Shown: positions 9,641 through 21,060 of the stretch, piece by piece
How the letters are laid out: every line of letters starts with the position of its first letter
Position numbering within the stretch: the stretch's first letter is position 1
Source of the DNA: Pseudoips prasinana
Taxonomy: Eukaryota; Arthropoda; Insecta; Lepidoptera; Nolidae
Direction of reading: 5' to 3'
Assembly: GCA_951640165.1 (NCBI GenBank)
Contig: OX621249.1
Location: 5,259,001 to 5,323,000, forward strand
Length of the DNA stretch: 64,000 nt
Program-made: the position numbers and the translations under genes
Notes under the pieces: generated by a model
Database searches by the model: none
What the model was told of the DNA's origin: nothing
The model's input: the letters and a program-made list of their open reading frames with translations, nothing else

Positions 9641-10237
9641 TTAATTAAATCTTAACGACGTTAAAAAAATCCTTCTCATCTTTTCGGGGAACATATCGAA
9701 AAGGATGGTAGAATGGCCACGTTGGATGGCAATACTGATTCTTTGTCTAAAATAAAGGCCAGCCTTTTGGTCACGTGAAACGTCAATTATCAATTTTGCG
9801 ACATCCCGAAAGAGGGTGCGCATGCACGTGTGCGTGCATTTCGACCCTATGGACCAAGCATTTCGACGCCAAAGTAAGCTCAGCCGATGCTGCATCAGTA
9901 CATGCAGACTCGAACGTATAGGGTATAAGATCAGAAGACGCAAGGGTGTCGACGCAGGTTGCGTCCCACACCAGTGGCCTGACCATCTTCCAGGGCAACA
10001 AAAACATACCATCCGGTCTCTTCCATCGTCGCGTGCCAGACCACTTGGTTCTAGCACAGCTGGGACGCCGGTGATGGAAAGATACCTACGGATAATATCG
10101 TTAACGCTACTGTGACGTGGGAATCTACCCGCGCTCCTACAGCATGACATGGTGTCCAAGATGATCAACTGATACTCCACACCGATAACGATGCGGAGCA
10201 TCGCAGGGGATACCCAAACGAAGAGAGGCAGCAACAT
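9641..10237 (-). pseudogene. Frameshifted repeat-borne domain, possible PD-(D/E)xK-like endonuclease
   Basis: Frame 1 on minus reads VFV-like LPLFVWVSPAMLRI, VGVEYQL-like text, RFPRHSSVNDIIRRYLSITG, VPAVLEPSGLARDDGRDRM; then it shifts to a second frame for VRPLVWDATCVDTLASSDL; then it returns to frame 1 for DVSRDQKAGLYFRQRISIAI and QRG. I recognise this order (HS.LNDII, LEP.GL.RDDG.RPDG, VWDATCVDT, QRISIAIQRGN) as a recurrent domain in repetitive sequences of many animals. The DG...D-A-T pattern would suit a PD-(D/E)xK nuclease fold, which is my inference. At least two frameshifts make it non-functional, and the KRPDGM segment is damaged. No adjacent RT domain was found, so this is a truncated copy. 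Confidence 0.55.
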
Positions 10238-11541
10238 GAAAGATACTGTTGTCCTACATAGTACCTACATATATTGGGCGACGGTTATGTTTGTAGCCAG
10301 AGTCCTGATTGCCATTCTCCCATAGCCAGTAGACGAGCATGCTCTGCGGATTTAGTGCATGTATTTACTAGTGATACATACATAACGAATACTTAAGTAG
10401 TGGTGCCATTTTCTCAGACTTACTACTATAGCACAAGTAGTGTTTTTTCGACAGAGGCATGTTTATGTTCACTATCTGGTAATGTTCGCGAAAAGAAAGC
10501 AACTGGACGCTCTTTCCGGGATAGTGTAAATATGTATTTTTGTCAACTTGATTATTATGAACTAACTCACAGAGCGGTCGGTTCCACTGCTTCTTAGAAC
10601 ACGGGTTAGCGGGTAAGTCTGAAGTCGGACAAGTTGTTTTTGTTGAGTCAAAAGTTTAGTGTCTCAGTCAAACACGGCTCTGAGATATCCTGCGCAGAAG
10701 AAAGAATTTTGGAGGTTAACTCTTTGGTGCTGTGGACCGAGGACAAAAACTCCGGTAGGCTAACACTAGAACTTTTTCTGATGTTGAGACTACCCAGGCG
10801 CCTGTGCGCCTGGGTAGTCTTCTGGCTATGTGCTGTCATCAAGGTCAAATTATAAAATTGTCGAAATGGTGTGACTTGAAATATCGTAATCTTTTGTAGA
10901 AGGGCCGAATATATAAAGTGAATCTATTATTATTTTATGAAATCTTTCCAATGTATCTAATTAAATATATATCTAATTAAAGCTTTGGATTGTTTTTTCG
11001 ATAAATAATGGAAAGGTTACATCTAAAATTGGAGACCCAAGAAGACGATATGCATTATTTTTTATAATTTGAATATTAGGGGCTATGGCATTAAATTTTG
11101 GTAAATCTTGTGTGGTCGGAATTGGTATTACGGGGCCTAGAGGTAGTGTTCTGAGTTTCATAAATTTTACCTAAATGTATTTTCAGACTCCAGTGACTGT
11201 TAAATAATTTTACCTGGAAACAAAGAGGGCATCTAAATACGGCCTCCAGCGATGCAGTAGGTTAACTTTCGCTCCCTGGGTCGTTATTGCTGCCATTGCG
11301 GACATATATGAACTTTACAAATTATTAACTACAAGAAGTGAAAAAGTATAAAAATTCATAAGAATAACAAATTAAATCAAACCCAAAATGTCTTGTAGGA
11401 CTTCGGTCTTTCGTTATGCGATTGGGCGCTTCACCGTCAATGACGTTAAAATAACCAATGGGATGAGCTGCGTCTTCTATTGCGTCTGGTACGGTATTCG
11501 TTATCACAATAAGAGGATGTTTGTATTATTTTATATACTAA
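10238..11541. other. No recognised gene; one short hairpin
   Basis: Mixed-composition DNA. Several 60-75 codon open frames occur on both strands but show no domain. Apart from the hairpin at 10787-10820 I see no supported feature. Confidence 0.4.
10787..10820. repeat. Perfect 15-bp GC-rich hairpin, 4-nt loop
   Basis: 10787-10801 and 10806-10820 (AGACTACCCAGGCGC and its complement) surround CTGT. Rho-independent terminators are not relevant here; it belongs to the short-loop palindrome set. Confidence 0.92.
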
Positions 11542-11853
11542 ATAGCTGTGCCCCGCGGTTTTACCCGCGTTAAACGTTATAAATTATCATAGCTCCTCGC
11601 CCGTAGGTGACAGCGTGATAATATGTAGCCTATATGTTGACTCTTAGTAATATTCATGCAAAATTAGAAGTAAATACATGCAGTACTTTTTTAAATTAGC
11701 CCGGACATACATACAGATAAACAGGCAAACAGACACTTCTAAATGCTATATTTTTGGCTTTGATGTCGATTGTAGATCGCAACCCAAGTAGCCTTTTAAA
11801 AAAATATTCAATGTACAGTTTTGACTTTCCTACGATTTTATTATATGTATAGA
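11542..11853 (-). mobile_element. Helitron-like non-autonomous element (family A)
   Basis: The left end ATAGCTGTGCCCCGCGGTTT (CTAG mutated) and right end TTATTATATGTATAGA, next base T, match the reverse of 25172-25493 and 54470-54790. Shared interior: 'ggtgacagcgtgataatatg', 'agtaatattcatgcaaaatt' and 'aatattcaatgtacagtttt'. Confidence 0.82.
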
Positions 11854-12483
11854 TTACATCCTATATGTTTAAACAGTTCAATATTACCTATAAACAAAAT
11901 GTTTTATTCTGAACCAGTTTCTACTTACAACAAACTTGCAAACGTACATCAGAGGAACTCCAAAAATATGGCTAATACTCAATACAATAAGTACACAGAA
12001 GCACCGCAAAAGGCAGTGACCGCATCTGTAAAATCTCAACCTTTCTCGTTACAATACTTTCATAGAGGTTTTTTCTCGCAATAATCGGTGAAGGGGAAAA
12101 TCCCTCCTCTAGAGGTAACAAGGACCGCGGCCGGAAACAACTCAATAAATCTGTTAGGCCTGTGTAGTGACGTGAAAAACTGAACTGAAAATTTCACATA
12201 CAATCAGGCATGTATTTTTACGCCTGGTTTCTATATTTACACTGCGGTAACAGTTAAAACGTCTTGACATTTTTCAATGGTAGATTAATATTAATTTATG
12301 CCCATTTTATCAGTCATAATAACGGTAATTTATAACTTGATAATTTCCATATTGCTATATAATTTACTTAAGAGTAAATACTGGACCCTTTATATGACTT
12401 TTGTATTTTTTTTATTGCATGGTGACATGAAATGTGTTATAATAACAGTCCCATCTTGTACTACGCAGACAGTTAATATTTAA

Positions 12484-13547
12484 CATACAAACATAGACTC
12501 ACGCCTGTTTCCCAGAGGGGTAGGCAGAGACAACGGATTTCCATTTGTCACGATCTTTGCATACTTCTTTTGCCTCAATTACTGTCATTATATTCTTCAT
12601 ACATGCTCGCCGGTTTAGGGTACTTCTGACCTGCCCTTTCTTGAGAACATCTCCAATTTGGTCAGAGAATGTTCGACGTGGTCTTCCCCTTCCGGTTGTC
12701 CCATTCACACAGGCCAGGTATACTTCTTTTGTCAATCTTCTTTCATTCATCCTTTCTAAATGGCCAAACCATCTCAGCATGCCTTTTTCAATCTTTGTGA
12801 CTACATCCTCTTTCACACCACAACGCTCTCTTAGATCAGTATTTCGAATTCTGTCTCTCAAAGTCACACCACACATACTTCTCAGAGCTCTCATTTCCAC
12901 TGCATTTATTTTACTTTCATTCTTTTTCTGCCATACCCAACTTTCACTTCCATACATTAAAGTTGGCACTAACACTCCATCGTGCACGGCTAGTCGAGCC
13001 TTCTTTGATACTTGCCGGCTACTCATAAAGGCGTGTAGTGCCCCATTCACTCTGTTCCCCGCATTTACTCTTCTAACAATATCTTTTTCATATTTCCCAT
13101 CTCTCGTAAACAAAGTTCCCAAATATACAAACTCATTCACCTGTTCGACTTTCTCTCCTCCAATCACAATATCACACGCTGTCGTGTATTCATCCCTCTC
13201 AAATACCATTACTTTCGTCTTACCTACAGTCATTTTCATCCCTTTCCTTTTAAAGATTCGTGCATACTTGTTACCATCACCTGCAACTCGTCCGCCGATG
13301 ATGCAATTAAAACTTGATCATCAGCGTAAAGCAGACATTTGATGAGTAACTCATTCATCCTTACACCGCATTCACTTTCTTTCAAATCTTTTAAACAGCT
13401 ATCCATGAATAGGTTAAACAACCACGGTGACGCTACACATCCCTGTCTAACACCCTTTTGGATGCTAAACCACTCGGTGTATGACCCGTTAATCCTCACG
13501 CAAGCTCTGGAATCCCTATAAAGAGATTTCAGTGCTTGAACAAGGTT
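12484..13547 (-). pseudogene. RTE-like non-LTR retrotransposon, 5'-truncated, 12-bp TSD
   Basis: Minus-strand copy of the RT C-terminal half. The upstream part (13236-13547) encodes SIQKGVRQGCVASPWLFNLF (RT motif B region) and [11 protein letters not shown] with the catalytic YADD (motif C). The downstream part (12499-13239) encodes [39 protein letters not shown] and [15 protein letters not shown]. The two parts are in different frames, joined by a one-base shift at about 13236-13245, so no full protein is made. The 3' UTR is very short and ends in a TATG-like tail. GTTAATATTTAA occurs at 12472-12483 and 13548-13559, a 12-bp TSD marking the exact insertion. Tiny copies of the same 3' end are at 39397-39672, 41806-41902 and 45616-45706. 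Confidence 0.88.
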
Positions 13548-13769
13548 GTTAATATTTAAACGCTTCAGAAAAGCGACTACAAAATCTAGTCATTCGGTTT
13601 ATTTTTCCTATTGGACTGTAAAAGTTAGACTATGTTACCAAAATTCGGTAAAGATTCCAAATGACTTCCAATTCATTTTCATAGGAACACTCACATATTA
13701 TTGTGTCTCCTGTTGAATATTCTTCATAATCTTCAATCTGCAAGAACGATATTCCTATAAATTTTTACC

Positions 13770-14165
13770 TGGTGCAGCTCCTCGATGGTACATGAAATCC
13801 CTTCTGAAATTTCCCCTCCACAAAATTGATTTCTAATCCTTTACTTCATTCCTTTACTTTTCATGCGGCCAGGCTCTGGAACTCTCTTCCGCCAAATGTA
13901 CACTCAACAATATTATGTTTGTTGCATTTGACGGAAAAAGAAGAATTATAATTATTTATCACTGTCTTTATATTTATCCTAAGTGTATTATTGACCTACA
14001 CGCAGTATTTCGGTTATATTCATAATTTCTCATATCGCGGGACTGCTGGACGAAATGACTTACAAAATAGGCATTAAATAAAATTACTATCAGGTTCTTG
14101 TTATATTTTTGATATTTGTGTGTTTTCTGTGTACGTGAATAAATAAATAAATTTAAAAGAAATAT
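13770..14165 (+). pseudogene. CR1-like ORF C-terminal remnant plus 3' UTR
   Basis: The stretch FTFHAARLWNSLPPNVHST (about 13860-13920) matches the FSVQAVRLWDELP and FTVEAARLWNALPLTIR positions of the CR1-like copies at 19441 and 59926. The frame ends in a stop at about 13951. An AT-rich 3' region follows to AATAAATAAATAAATTT near 14160. It is too short to show RT motifs. Confidence 0.6.
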
Positions 14166-14334
14166 ATATATAAACGTTATATTCGCTATCTATGTCATGT
14201 ATCTTGAAGGTACCCACTATATTTGTCTGTTTGTTTTATTATTGGTAATTGGTCTGTAATTTCAATATAGATTTCATGCATTAACGGCATAGAAGTAATG
14301 AAATAATAAAATGTATTCAGCTTTTGGATATTAA

Positions 14335-14405
14335 TTATTAATAATATCCTGGGACGTTATTCACACACGGCCATATGATTCTAATCTAAGCCGAGCTAAT
14401 ACTAT
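14335..14405 (-). mobile_element. SINE family c, tail fragment
   Basis: 'aatatcctgggacgttattc' and 'acacacggccatatgat' match the tail region of the family c SINE. Confidence 0.65.
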
Positions 14406-14452
14406 GCTTATATTAACATACACTTGATCTTGACAAGCTCATTAATAAATGT

Positions 14453-14581
14453 AGTACACACGACTACATATCAAGCTATACATTGCCAATATAAGCTGAA
14501 CTCTCATTGTATGGAAATCTTATACAACTCGAGATCAGTTTATACTGGAAATGTATAGCTTTGTATGTAGCCATGTGTACA
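14453..14581. repeat. Fold-back element, ~58-bp imperfect arms
   Basis: 14453-14512 and 14521-14581 are inverted copies at about 80% identity (shared core 'aagctatacatt'). Likely a small MITE; the TSD is unclear. Confidence 0.65.
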
Positions 14582-14857
14582 TAAATATAGTCGTACACAA
14601 TATTAAATTAACTAGATTTTCTGTCTGTTTTATCACATAAAAAAATTGAGAAATCCATAAATAGTTTACAAGTTACCAAGCTATTATTTTTAAATTTATT
14701 ACTTTTATATAAAAAATTGAAGATACCGAGCAGTTGGCGAATAGAAGGCTATCAAAATGTAGTTTAACATAAACGACAAATACTTGAGGACACGACACGA
14801 TAGATACACTTTTACGAGGTTTGTGTTACAGCTCACCAAAACTCCGGGCTTGTTTTT

Positions 14858-15022
14858 GAAGTTATACCTACTTCTTTTGGCGCGATGGAGAAAGATGATG
14901 AGAGTGAATTTTTACGATGCGCGCGCACACCGACACCAAAAAATTTAACAGCATGAAGTTAGTTCTAGAGGGTATGAAAATTGATAACTATGTTCAAGTT
15001 GTATATTAAGAAGTATAACTTC
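14858..15022 (+). mobile_element. Small VNTR MITE (copy 2, one unit)
   Basis: Same ends as 7158-7368, with a 4-base insertion in the left TIR (GAAGTTATACCTACTTCTT). One internal unit only. The TAACGCGTGTACATAAGT that follows all three copies is also present. Confidence 0.85.
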
Positions 15023-15640
15023 TAACGCGTGTACATAAGTTCATGAATATGATGTGTGGGCCAGCCATCGTCCCCTCGCAATATTAGAAAGAAGGAAATG
15101 AAACGACCTACGTCGCCACAATGGGAGCATGACGGCGTGGACGGAGCTTACAACGGGGAAGTTTATAGCAAAGTCGTTAAAAGTGTTCGGCCGAAAAGCG
15201 TTTGACATGTTGAAAATATACCTTATCATTATTTTTTATAGTAAGCATATGCCCCTAAAAATCTATAAAGTTAAATTATTTCTAGAGTCAATTGAGTGAA
15301 GTATAGATGTACTTAATGTAACATTATTATGTTGCTCGTGTTCAGCCAAGTGAACAAGCATTTTAGTCGTTTGAATAATCATTTACAATGTTACAGACCG
15401 TTTTCATGAAAATACTCTTGACCTCTGGATTAAATTTACCGAAGGCAATTTTTGGAGATTATTTTGTTATAAAGTCGGATACTCAGTTCGAAAAGATTGC
15501 TTCACTGGTTTACTGATGCATGTGCGACTCAAGTTTTTTATTCTTGACTACTTTAAGTAAAGTTTAACCACATATGGCCAAAATTAAGATATTGGTCAAC
15601 AGTGGCTAAACTGTCGGTACTTGATTACGGTCTCCAATCG
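15023..15640. other. No recognised feature
   Basis: AT-rich DNA. A 62-codon frame at 15041-15229 (minus) shows no known domain. Confidence 0.4.
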
Positions 15641-15654
15641 AGTGATCGAGGATC

Positions 15655-15790
15655 GATCTTCTTCTTAGCGTGTCGATGACAATCTAAATTAAGTCAGCCC
15701 AGAATTCAGCTATGCGTTGAGCGTTATCAGTAGCGTCCATTAGATCTTGTAACGTGCAGGCATTAGGGCACGCAGGACATTTTGACAAGA
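15655..15790 (-). pseudogene. Non-LTR ORF C-terminus, family 'CPxCP..LQDL'
   Basis: On minus the end reads KCPACPNACTLQDLMDATDN, then AQRIAEFWADLI-stop (stop at 15684), followed by CGACACGCTAAGAAGAAG. The same tail protein and AAG-rich 3' end occur at 45884-46740 (minus) and 46801-46940 (plus). Only the last ~35 codons survive here. Confidence 0.7.
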
Positions 15791-16254
15791 GGATCGATAA
15801 ATAATATTTTTTATTGGTGGTTTCTCTCCCACAAAGTCACCTTTGTTTCAAAAGCTTTCATATTAAATATGTTATAAGTATTTGATGTTTTCATAGGAAT
15901 AGAAATTTCGTACATATTTTCGTTTTCCTTGTTCTCATTTCTATGAAACCATCAAATGTTAACGAAGTGACGAAAGAAAGATTGTTATATCTTTTAAAAA
16001 GTTTGTAATAAATCATATCAACATCGCATGTTTGTAATATACACATGAATTCTATACTTCTGTGAAGTTACTGCTGTCGAAACTTCAGAACCAAGTTATT
16101 TTATTTCCAAACTTTTCAGCTTGTATACCTATATTTTTATTTTGAGCACGCTATCAAACTTCTACAATCTAAAAAATTGTATTTTATTTGGAAAATATGT
16201 AGAATGAATTTAATTTTCTTTCATTGAATTTTTAAATGGTAACATTGTATAGCA

Positions 16255-16380
16255 AATGGACCAATGATCTTGTGAGTGTCGCTGGAAGCCGCTGGTACTG
16301 GCAATTGTGGAGATCTTTGGGGAGGCCTTTGTCCAGTAGTGGGCGTCTTGCGTCTGATATGATGATAATGATGACATAGA
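16255..16380 (+). pseudogene. RTE-like ORF tail and 3' end fragment
   Basis: The plus strand reads LVSVAGSRW, then in a shifted frame GEAFVQ followed by the (ATGATA)-type tail 'gatatgatgataatgatgac'. It is the same family as the fragment at 1-237. Confidence 0.6.
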
Positions 16381-16626
16381 AAATACAATTTTAAGGAGAA
16401 CAAATAAACATGTGTGTTAATAACAATAAGGTTAGTCGCGTTAATACCTGTTAACAATGATCATATATAATTATGATACGTGAAAGTTTAAAAGTGTACG
16501 TGTAGTGCTGTATCAGAAAAGGAATTCTCGCTGATTTAGAGAGAGTTGAAGTTGATTGAAAATAGAAGATGACTTCGGGTCCGCTACTATTCCGTTTTTG
16601 TTTCATGCATATACTTAAAACCTAAA

Positions 16627-16795
16627 CTGGCCTGTTGGCTTAGTGCTTAGGACTGCTAAGCCAGAGGCAGTGGTTTCAATTCATATCCAGGACCAATCTT
16701 TGTGTTATGGCATAAATATTAATTGTTCCGTGTCGAGGTGTAATTTATCTATATCAAATGAGTATCTTTATCAGTCGTAAAAATATGTTACTGAT
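16627..16795 (+). mobile_element. tRNA-derived SINE, family b (diverged)
   Basis: GGCCTGTTGGCTTAGTGCTT (A-box region), 'gctaagccagaggcagtgg' and the decayed B-box GGTTTCAATTC are followed by 'atccaggaccaatcttt'. Homologous to 51769-51976 and 63265-63487. Confidence 0.7.
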
Positions 16796-17065
16796 CATAT
16801 TATTATTACACAAACATATAAGTAAATAAAATACTGTATTTTGCTATACTATAAATAGAATACTATTATCATTATTATAATATTGTACCATCTACGGAAT
16901 CTAATCAAAAAGCTACTGTGTGATTATTTTTTATAACATACTTGCCATATTCAAAATTAATAAATTACGAGACTATATATTTGTGTATTCTATATATAGA
17001 ATATCACTAAATGCTTGTTAAAATAACTTGCAACTTTCTATTAACAGATAATATATGTACAAATA

Positions 17066-17322
17066 GTCCGATAATCCTAAGTGATGTCCCAACACTACGC
17101 ATTGCTTCCCGTGAGACTATTGTAATTCGTTCGAATTTTTCGGTGACAAATGTCCCGAGGGTCGACGTCCCGGTCGTACGTCACTAACATTAATGTGGAA
17201 CATTCAACAGCCATTGTTGGGTTTATGCTGATAGATTTGTAAAAGCGTAGCCATTAAATTTTCATAGTAGTACTCCTGGGTTCATTTCGGTTACAACGAA
17301 CAACGGCAGCGAAAATTTGCGC
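17066..17322 (+). repeat. Direct repeat, left copy
   Basis: About 255 bp starting TCCGATAAT and sharing 'tgtcccgagggtcgac', 'ccggtcgtacgtcact', 'gccattgttggg' and 'tagtactcctgg' with 18311-18572, in the same orientation, about 1 kb apart. Identity by eye is about 80%. Not an obvious LTR: no TG...CA ends and no primer-binding site seen. Confidence 0.75.
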
Positions 17323-18310
17323 AGGATTCGTGATAGTGTAAAAACGCATTTAAATTAAGCTGTTTTGGGATTTATGATAAATAAAATGTAATTATTCTTT
17401 ATTGTACACTGCAATATCTTGTCTTGGTAAGGGTGTACTTAGGTACAGCCCTCCGATCCTTCCAAATCTTTTATTCTAAACCAAGTAGTACTGGATAGTG
17501 GCACTGCAAACGAATAATTTGTAATAAATTGTATGTTTTATTTATAGTATAAAACAAAACTCGAGTTGAACTGTAACTTTTCTTTTAACACATAATATAT
17601 TTATATAAGGGGAATTATAAAAAGATCGAATACAAAAATACTTAGCGACTGATGATGAGATACTGTTTTAATAACTTGAGTGGCATGAATTTGAGTATGC
17701 GAATAATTAACTAAACTAACGACGAATATTGATTAATAATAAAATTCAGAACGAGCTTACAAATAGTGGGTTATAATTAATCCATTTCAGATATCAAAAT
17801 TCAAGCCGTGCGACTAAATTACTAAGTGAGCGACTAAAAATACTGAGAGGGCAACTTCCATATTAGTATAGAGACGAGTTTTCCGGAAGTTATTTGGGTT
17901 AGATTAGGTTAGAACTGTGACCATCAAGCTAGACACTATTGTTGGTGAAGATTGGTGGAAAGTTTACAAAAATCCCATTTTTTTGGAGCTTTTGAATTTT
18001 TCAGGAGACATACAATACAAATCTAAACAAAAACAATAGCACTTGAAGTCCGCCGCACAAGCCTCTGATCAAGATCTGTCTGATTGGTCAAAGCGAAGAA
18101 ATATTGGGTCGCTCAAATATTACGAAGCTTCTTATTTTGTATTTTAAGTAACTCAAATTAATATTTGTTAGTTGCTGTTCTGTTGATTTCTCGTCACTCG
18201 CAGTCAGTCGCTCACTTAGTAATACTATAACGTAAATTCATTATTAATGTCACTTAAAACTTTAATTTACAGTCACTCGTTTAAATACTACCCTTTATAT
18301 AATCTTACTA

Positions 18311-18572
18311 TCCGATAATGTCTCAACACTAAGCGTTGCTATTCGAGAGACTATTGTAATTTCGTTCGAATTTTTGGTGAAAAATGTCCCGAGGGTCGAC
18401 CTTCCGGTCGTACGTCACTCACAATAATGTGGAAAATTCAACGGCCATTGTTGGGCTTAATGCTGATAGATTTGTAAAAACGATGCCATTAATTTTTGCA
18501 ATAAATTTACATAATAGTACTCCTGGCGTAATTTCGGCTATTATTAAAGACCAACAACATCGAAAATAGCTG
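18311..18572 (+). repeat. Direct repeat, right copy
   Basis: Partner of 17066-17322. It holds a 61-codon frame (18384-18569, MSRGSTFRSYVTHNNVENST). The left copy reads MSRGSTSRSYVTNINVEHST in the matching place and then breaks. Function unknown. Confidence 0.75.
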
Positions 18573-18619
18573 CAATCTCGGTTCCTGAATTTGTCGTAAT
18601 CGTATGCGGCGGGAATCCA

Positions 18620-19190
18620 GACGAGTTAGAAAGAGAGAAAGAAAGATTTATTCCCAACTAGCACAGATAATCCAAATAACAGAAATCCTTAACTTAACTA
18701 AGTTTAAATAAAAACAATATAACTGATTACGTTTAGTTTACAAAAGGATTTTTTTTTGGAAGCATGCAACACTACCCGTACAAGCTAGGAAAGGCGCCTA
18801 CCTCAGCAAATGCTACAGTAAATTGGTATATATAAAGTGGTATATATATATAAACCCCACCTACTATAAGTGTTATCAAAGAGAATATAACTATTGCGTC
18901 ATTGCTGTGAGAGACTGTTGACCTACCAAAAGTTTCAAAAATTTGGAAAATTATGGAAAGGGCACGGCGTTATGCCATTACCCGAGCTACTTGATTCCGG
19001 ATCACCTTTTCAACTCGAGAATCGAACCCAAAATGTTATTAAATTAACCGCAGTAATTAAAACTACTTGACTACGTACTTTCTCTATATGTACCGTTTTA
19101 ACGGCAGATAAAAATGTATTATTGGGAATTTTCCTAGAATATATTACAGTAGCATCCCAGTTTATGGAATTAAGTGGTGTTTTGTTGGTA
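18620..19190. other. No recognised feature
   Basis: AT-rich, with a short TA-rich stretch at 18830-18855. No supported gene. Confidence 0.4.
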
Positions 19191-19390
19191 AACAAGCATA
19201 CGGCCCACCTGATGGTAAGTGGTCACCGTAGCCTACGAATGCTTGCAACACCAGGGGTATCATTAGCGCGTTGCTGACCCTTTAGAAACCTTACAACTCC
19301 TTTTTGCTGTAATCATGCTGCATGTAGCCTCTCTGCACCTGAATTCTCCCCGGTCGTGCCCGATACCTGCCCCACAGTTTCAAAAAAGTG
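19190..19390 (+). repeat. Interspersed repeat 'cggcccacctgatggtaagt'
   Basis: It opens CGGCCCACCTGATGGTAAGT, then 'gtcaccgtagcctacgaatg' and 'ttgcaacaccaggggtatca'. I recognise this as a common lepidopteran repeat (probably a non-LTR 3' region). A weak relative is near 1650. Confidence 0.5.
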
Positions 19391-19440
19391 AATTTGTGAT
19401 TGGGGTCATAATATATAACCAACTGCCAAATCCATTTTTC

Positions 19441-21060
19441 CATCTCTAGTGGTTTCTTTCCATCCATGTGGAAAGACGCAAGAAGTTCGCAAGAACAATC
19501 TCCTTAATCCTTACCAATCCGGTTTTCGCCCAGGTCATTGTACGACCACAGCCTTTCATTTCATTTCATTTCATTTATTTATTCATGTTATCTTACAAGC
19601 TAACAGATGTGACATCCAAAACACTTACAAGATTAGTTTCCTTGATCAATGTTACGGAAGATATCAGGACAGGCATGGAAAATGGCAATATGACAGTGCT
19701 AACATTGTTGGACTTCAGCAATGCCTTTAACACGGTAGATTTTTACATACTGTTGGCCATTTTACGCTCCATTAACATATCTCTATCGGTAATTGACTGG
19801 TTTCGCAGTTACCTACCTGGACGTCGGCAGCGAGTTCGCATAGAAGATTCTTTTTCTTCTTGGTGTGATACTACTGCTGGTGTACCACAGGGTGGCGTTT
19901 TATCTCCTTTGCTCTTCGCTTTATTTATAAATGCTATTTCTGACCAACTTACTTCAACCTACCACCTTTACGCGGATGATCTCCAAACATACACCCAAAC
20001 GCCTTGTGACAAGCTATCGGAAGCCATTAGGGTCATTAACAAAGACTTATCTCATATAAGTAAGTGGAGCATGAGATATGGCATCAATGTTAACCCAGAA
20101 AAGTCTCAAGTCATTGTTGTTGGCAGCTCTCGGAAAATTGGTAATATTGATTGGTCCCAAACTCCCCATGTTGTTTTCAACGGCACTGTTATACCTTATG
20201 CCGATAAAGTGAAAAATTTAGGTATTTATATTGACACGACTCTTTCCTGGGGTCCACAGATACAAGAAGTAAGCAGAAAGATGTTTGCTTCTGATAGTTC
20301 CCTAAGACGCCTGCGAAACTTTCTCCCTACTGCTACTAAAATTGCACTTGCGCAGTCCTTGCTTCTCCCTATCTTTGACTATGGTGACACCAGCTATCTT
20401 GATCTTACAGAGTACCAACTTGATAAACTTGAGTGACTTCAAAACTTTTGCATACGTTTCATATTTGGTTTGCGTAAATATGATCATGTCTCTGAATTTC
20501 GCACTAAACTCAAGTGGTTGCCCATAAGACTTCGTCGGAATACTCACATTGTCACACTTCTATACAGTATTCTGATTAATCCATCCACTCCTCTCTATCT
20601 CAAGGAACGCTTTCAGTTTCTTCACTCAACTCATTCGCGACTCTTGCGGTCTTCAGAAAACTTACGACTCAAAATGCCAGTGCATTTTACAGACAAATTT
20701 ACAGACAAATCCTTCAGTGTACAAGCTGTCCGCTTATGGGATGAGCTGCCAATACAGATTAGGCGCGCTCATTATATATGTATATATATGTATTTATTTG
20801 TGTATGTATGTATATGTACGTAGTATTAGATTAATTCAGATTAATTGGATTCATAAATTTTCAATTGCAATTAGTACACCTTCTGCTACCTTCATTATAT
20901 TCTTTCAATTTTGGTCCATTCAAAGTAAATCGGTTGCCTGGAAGAGATCGCTTTTAGCGATAAGGCCGCCAATTGCATTAAAATAAGCTAACTCTCTTGC
21001 TGTATCCATTGTTTTGTAGTACTTATTTTTGCAATAAAGTGTACTTCTTCTTCTGCCAAA
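19441..21060 (+). pseudogene. CR1-like non-LTR retrotransposon, RT to 3' end
   Basis: The open frame 19468-20433 encodes most of an RT: LNPYQSGFRPGHCTT in the -1 frame at the start, then LLDFSNAFNTVDF (motif A, D..NAF), TTAGVPQGGVLSPLLFALFI (motif B), HLYADDLQTY (motif C, YADD), KSQVIVVGSS, and VKNLGIYIDTTLSWG (thumb). A TGA at 20434-20436 stops it; the homologous copy at 59926 has CGA (Arg) there, so this is a nonsense C-to-T change. After the stop the frame continues NFCIRFIFGLRKYDHVSEFR to SFSVQAVRLWDELPIQIRRA. Near 19551-19580 a TTTCA repeat has expanded within the coding region. The 3' UTR contains 'gcgataaggccgccaattgc' and ends CAATAAAGTG. The same 3' UTR occurs alone at 49595-49695 (minus). 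The N-terminal endonuclease is missing. CR1 is favoured; another jockey-group clade is possible. Confidence 0.85.

Noticed and set aside
9816..10115. 99-codon plus-strand frame
   Set aside because: Antisense to the repeat-borne domain fragment on minus.
11821..12084. 87-codon plus-strand frame (MFYSEPVSTYNKLANVHQRN in its middle)
   Set aside because: Starts inside a Helitron-like end, has no recognisable domain, and no splice or promoter context could be supported.
12545..13342. 265-codon plus-strand frame
   Set aside because: Antisense shadow of the RTE-like RT frames on the minus strand.
17066..18572. LTR retrotransposon bounded by the 260-bp direct repeats
   Set aside because: No TG...CA ends, primer-binding site, polypurine tract or gag/pol coding between them.
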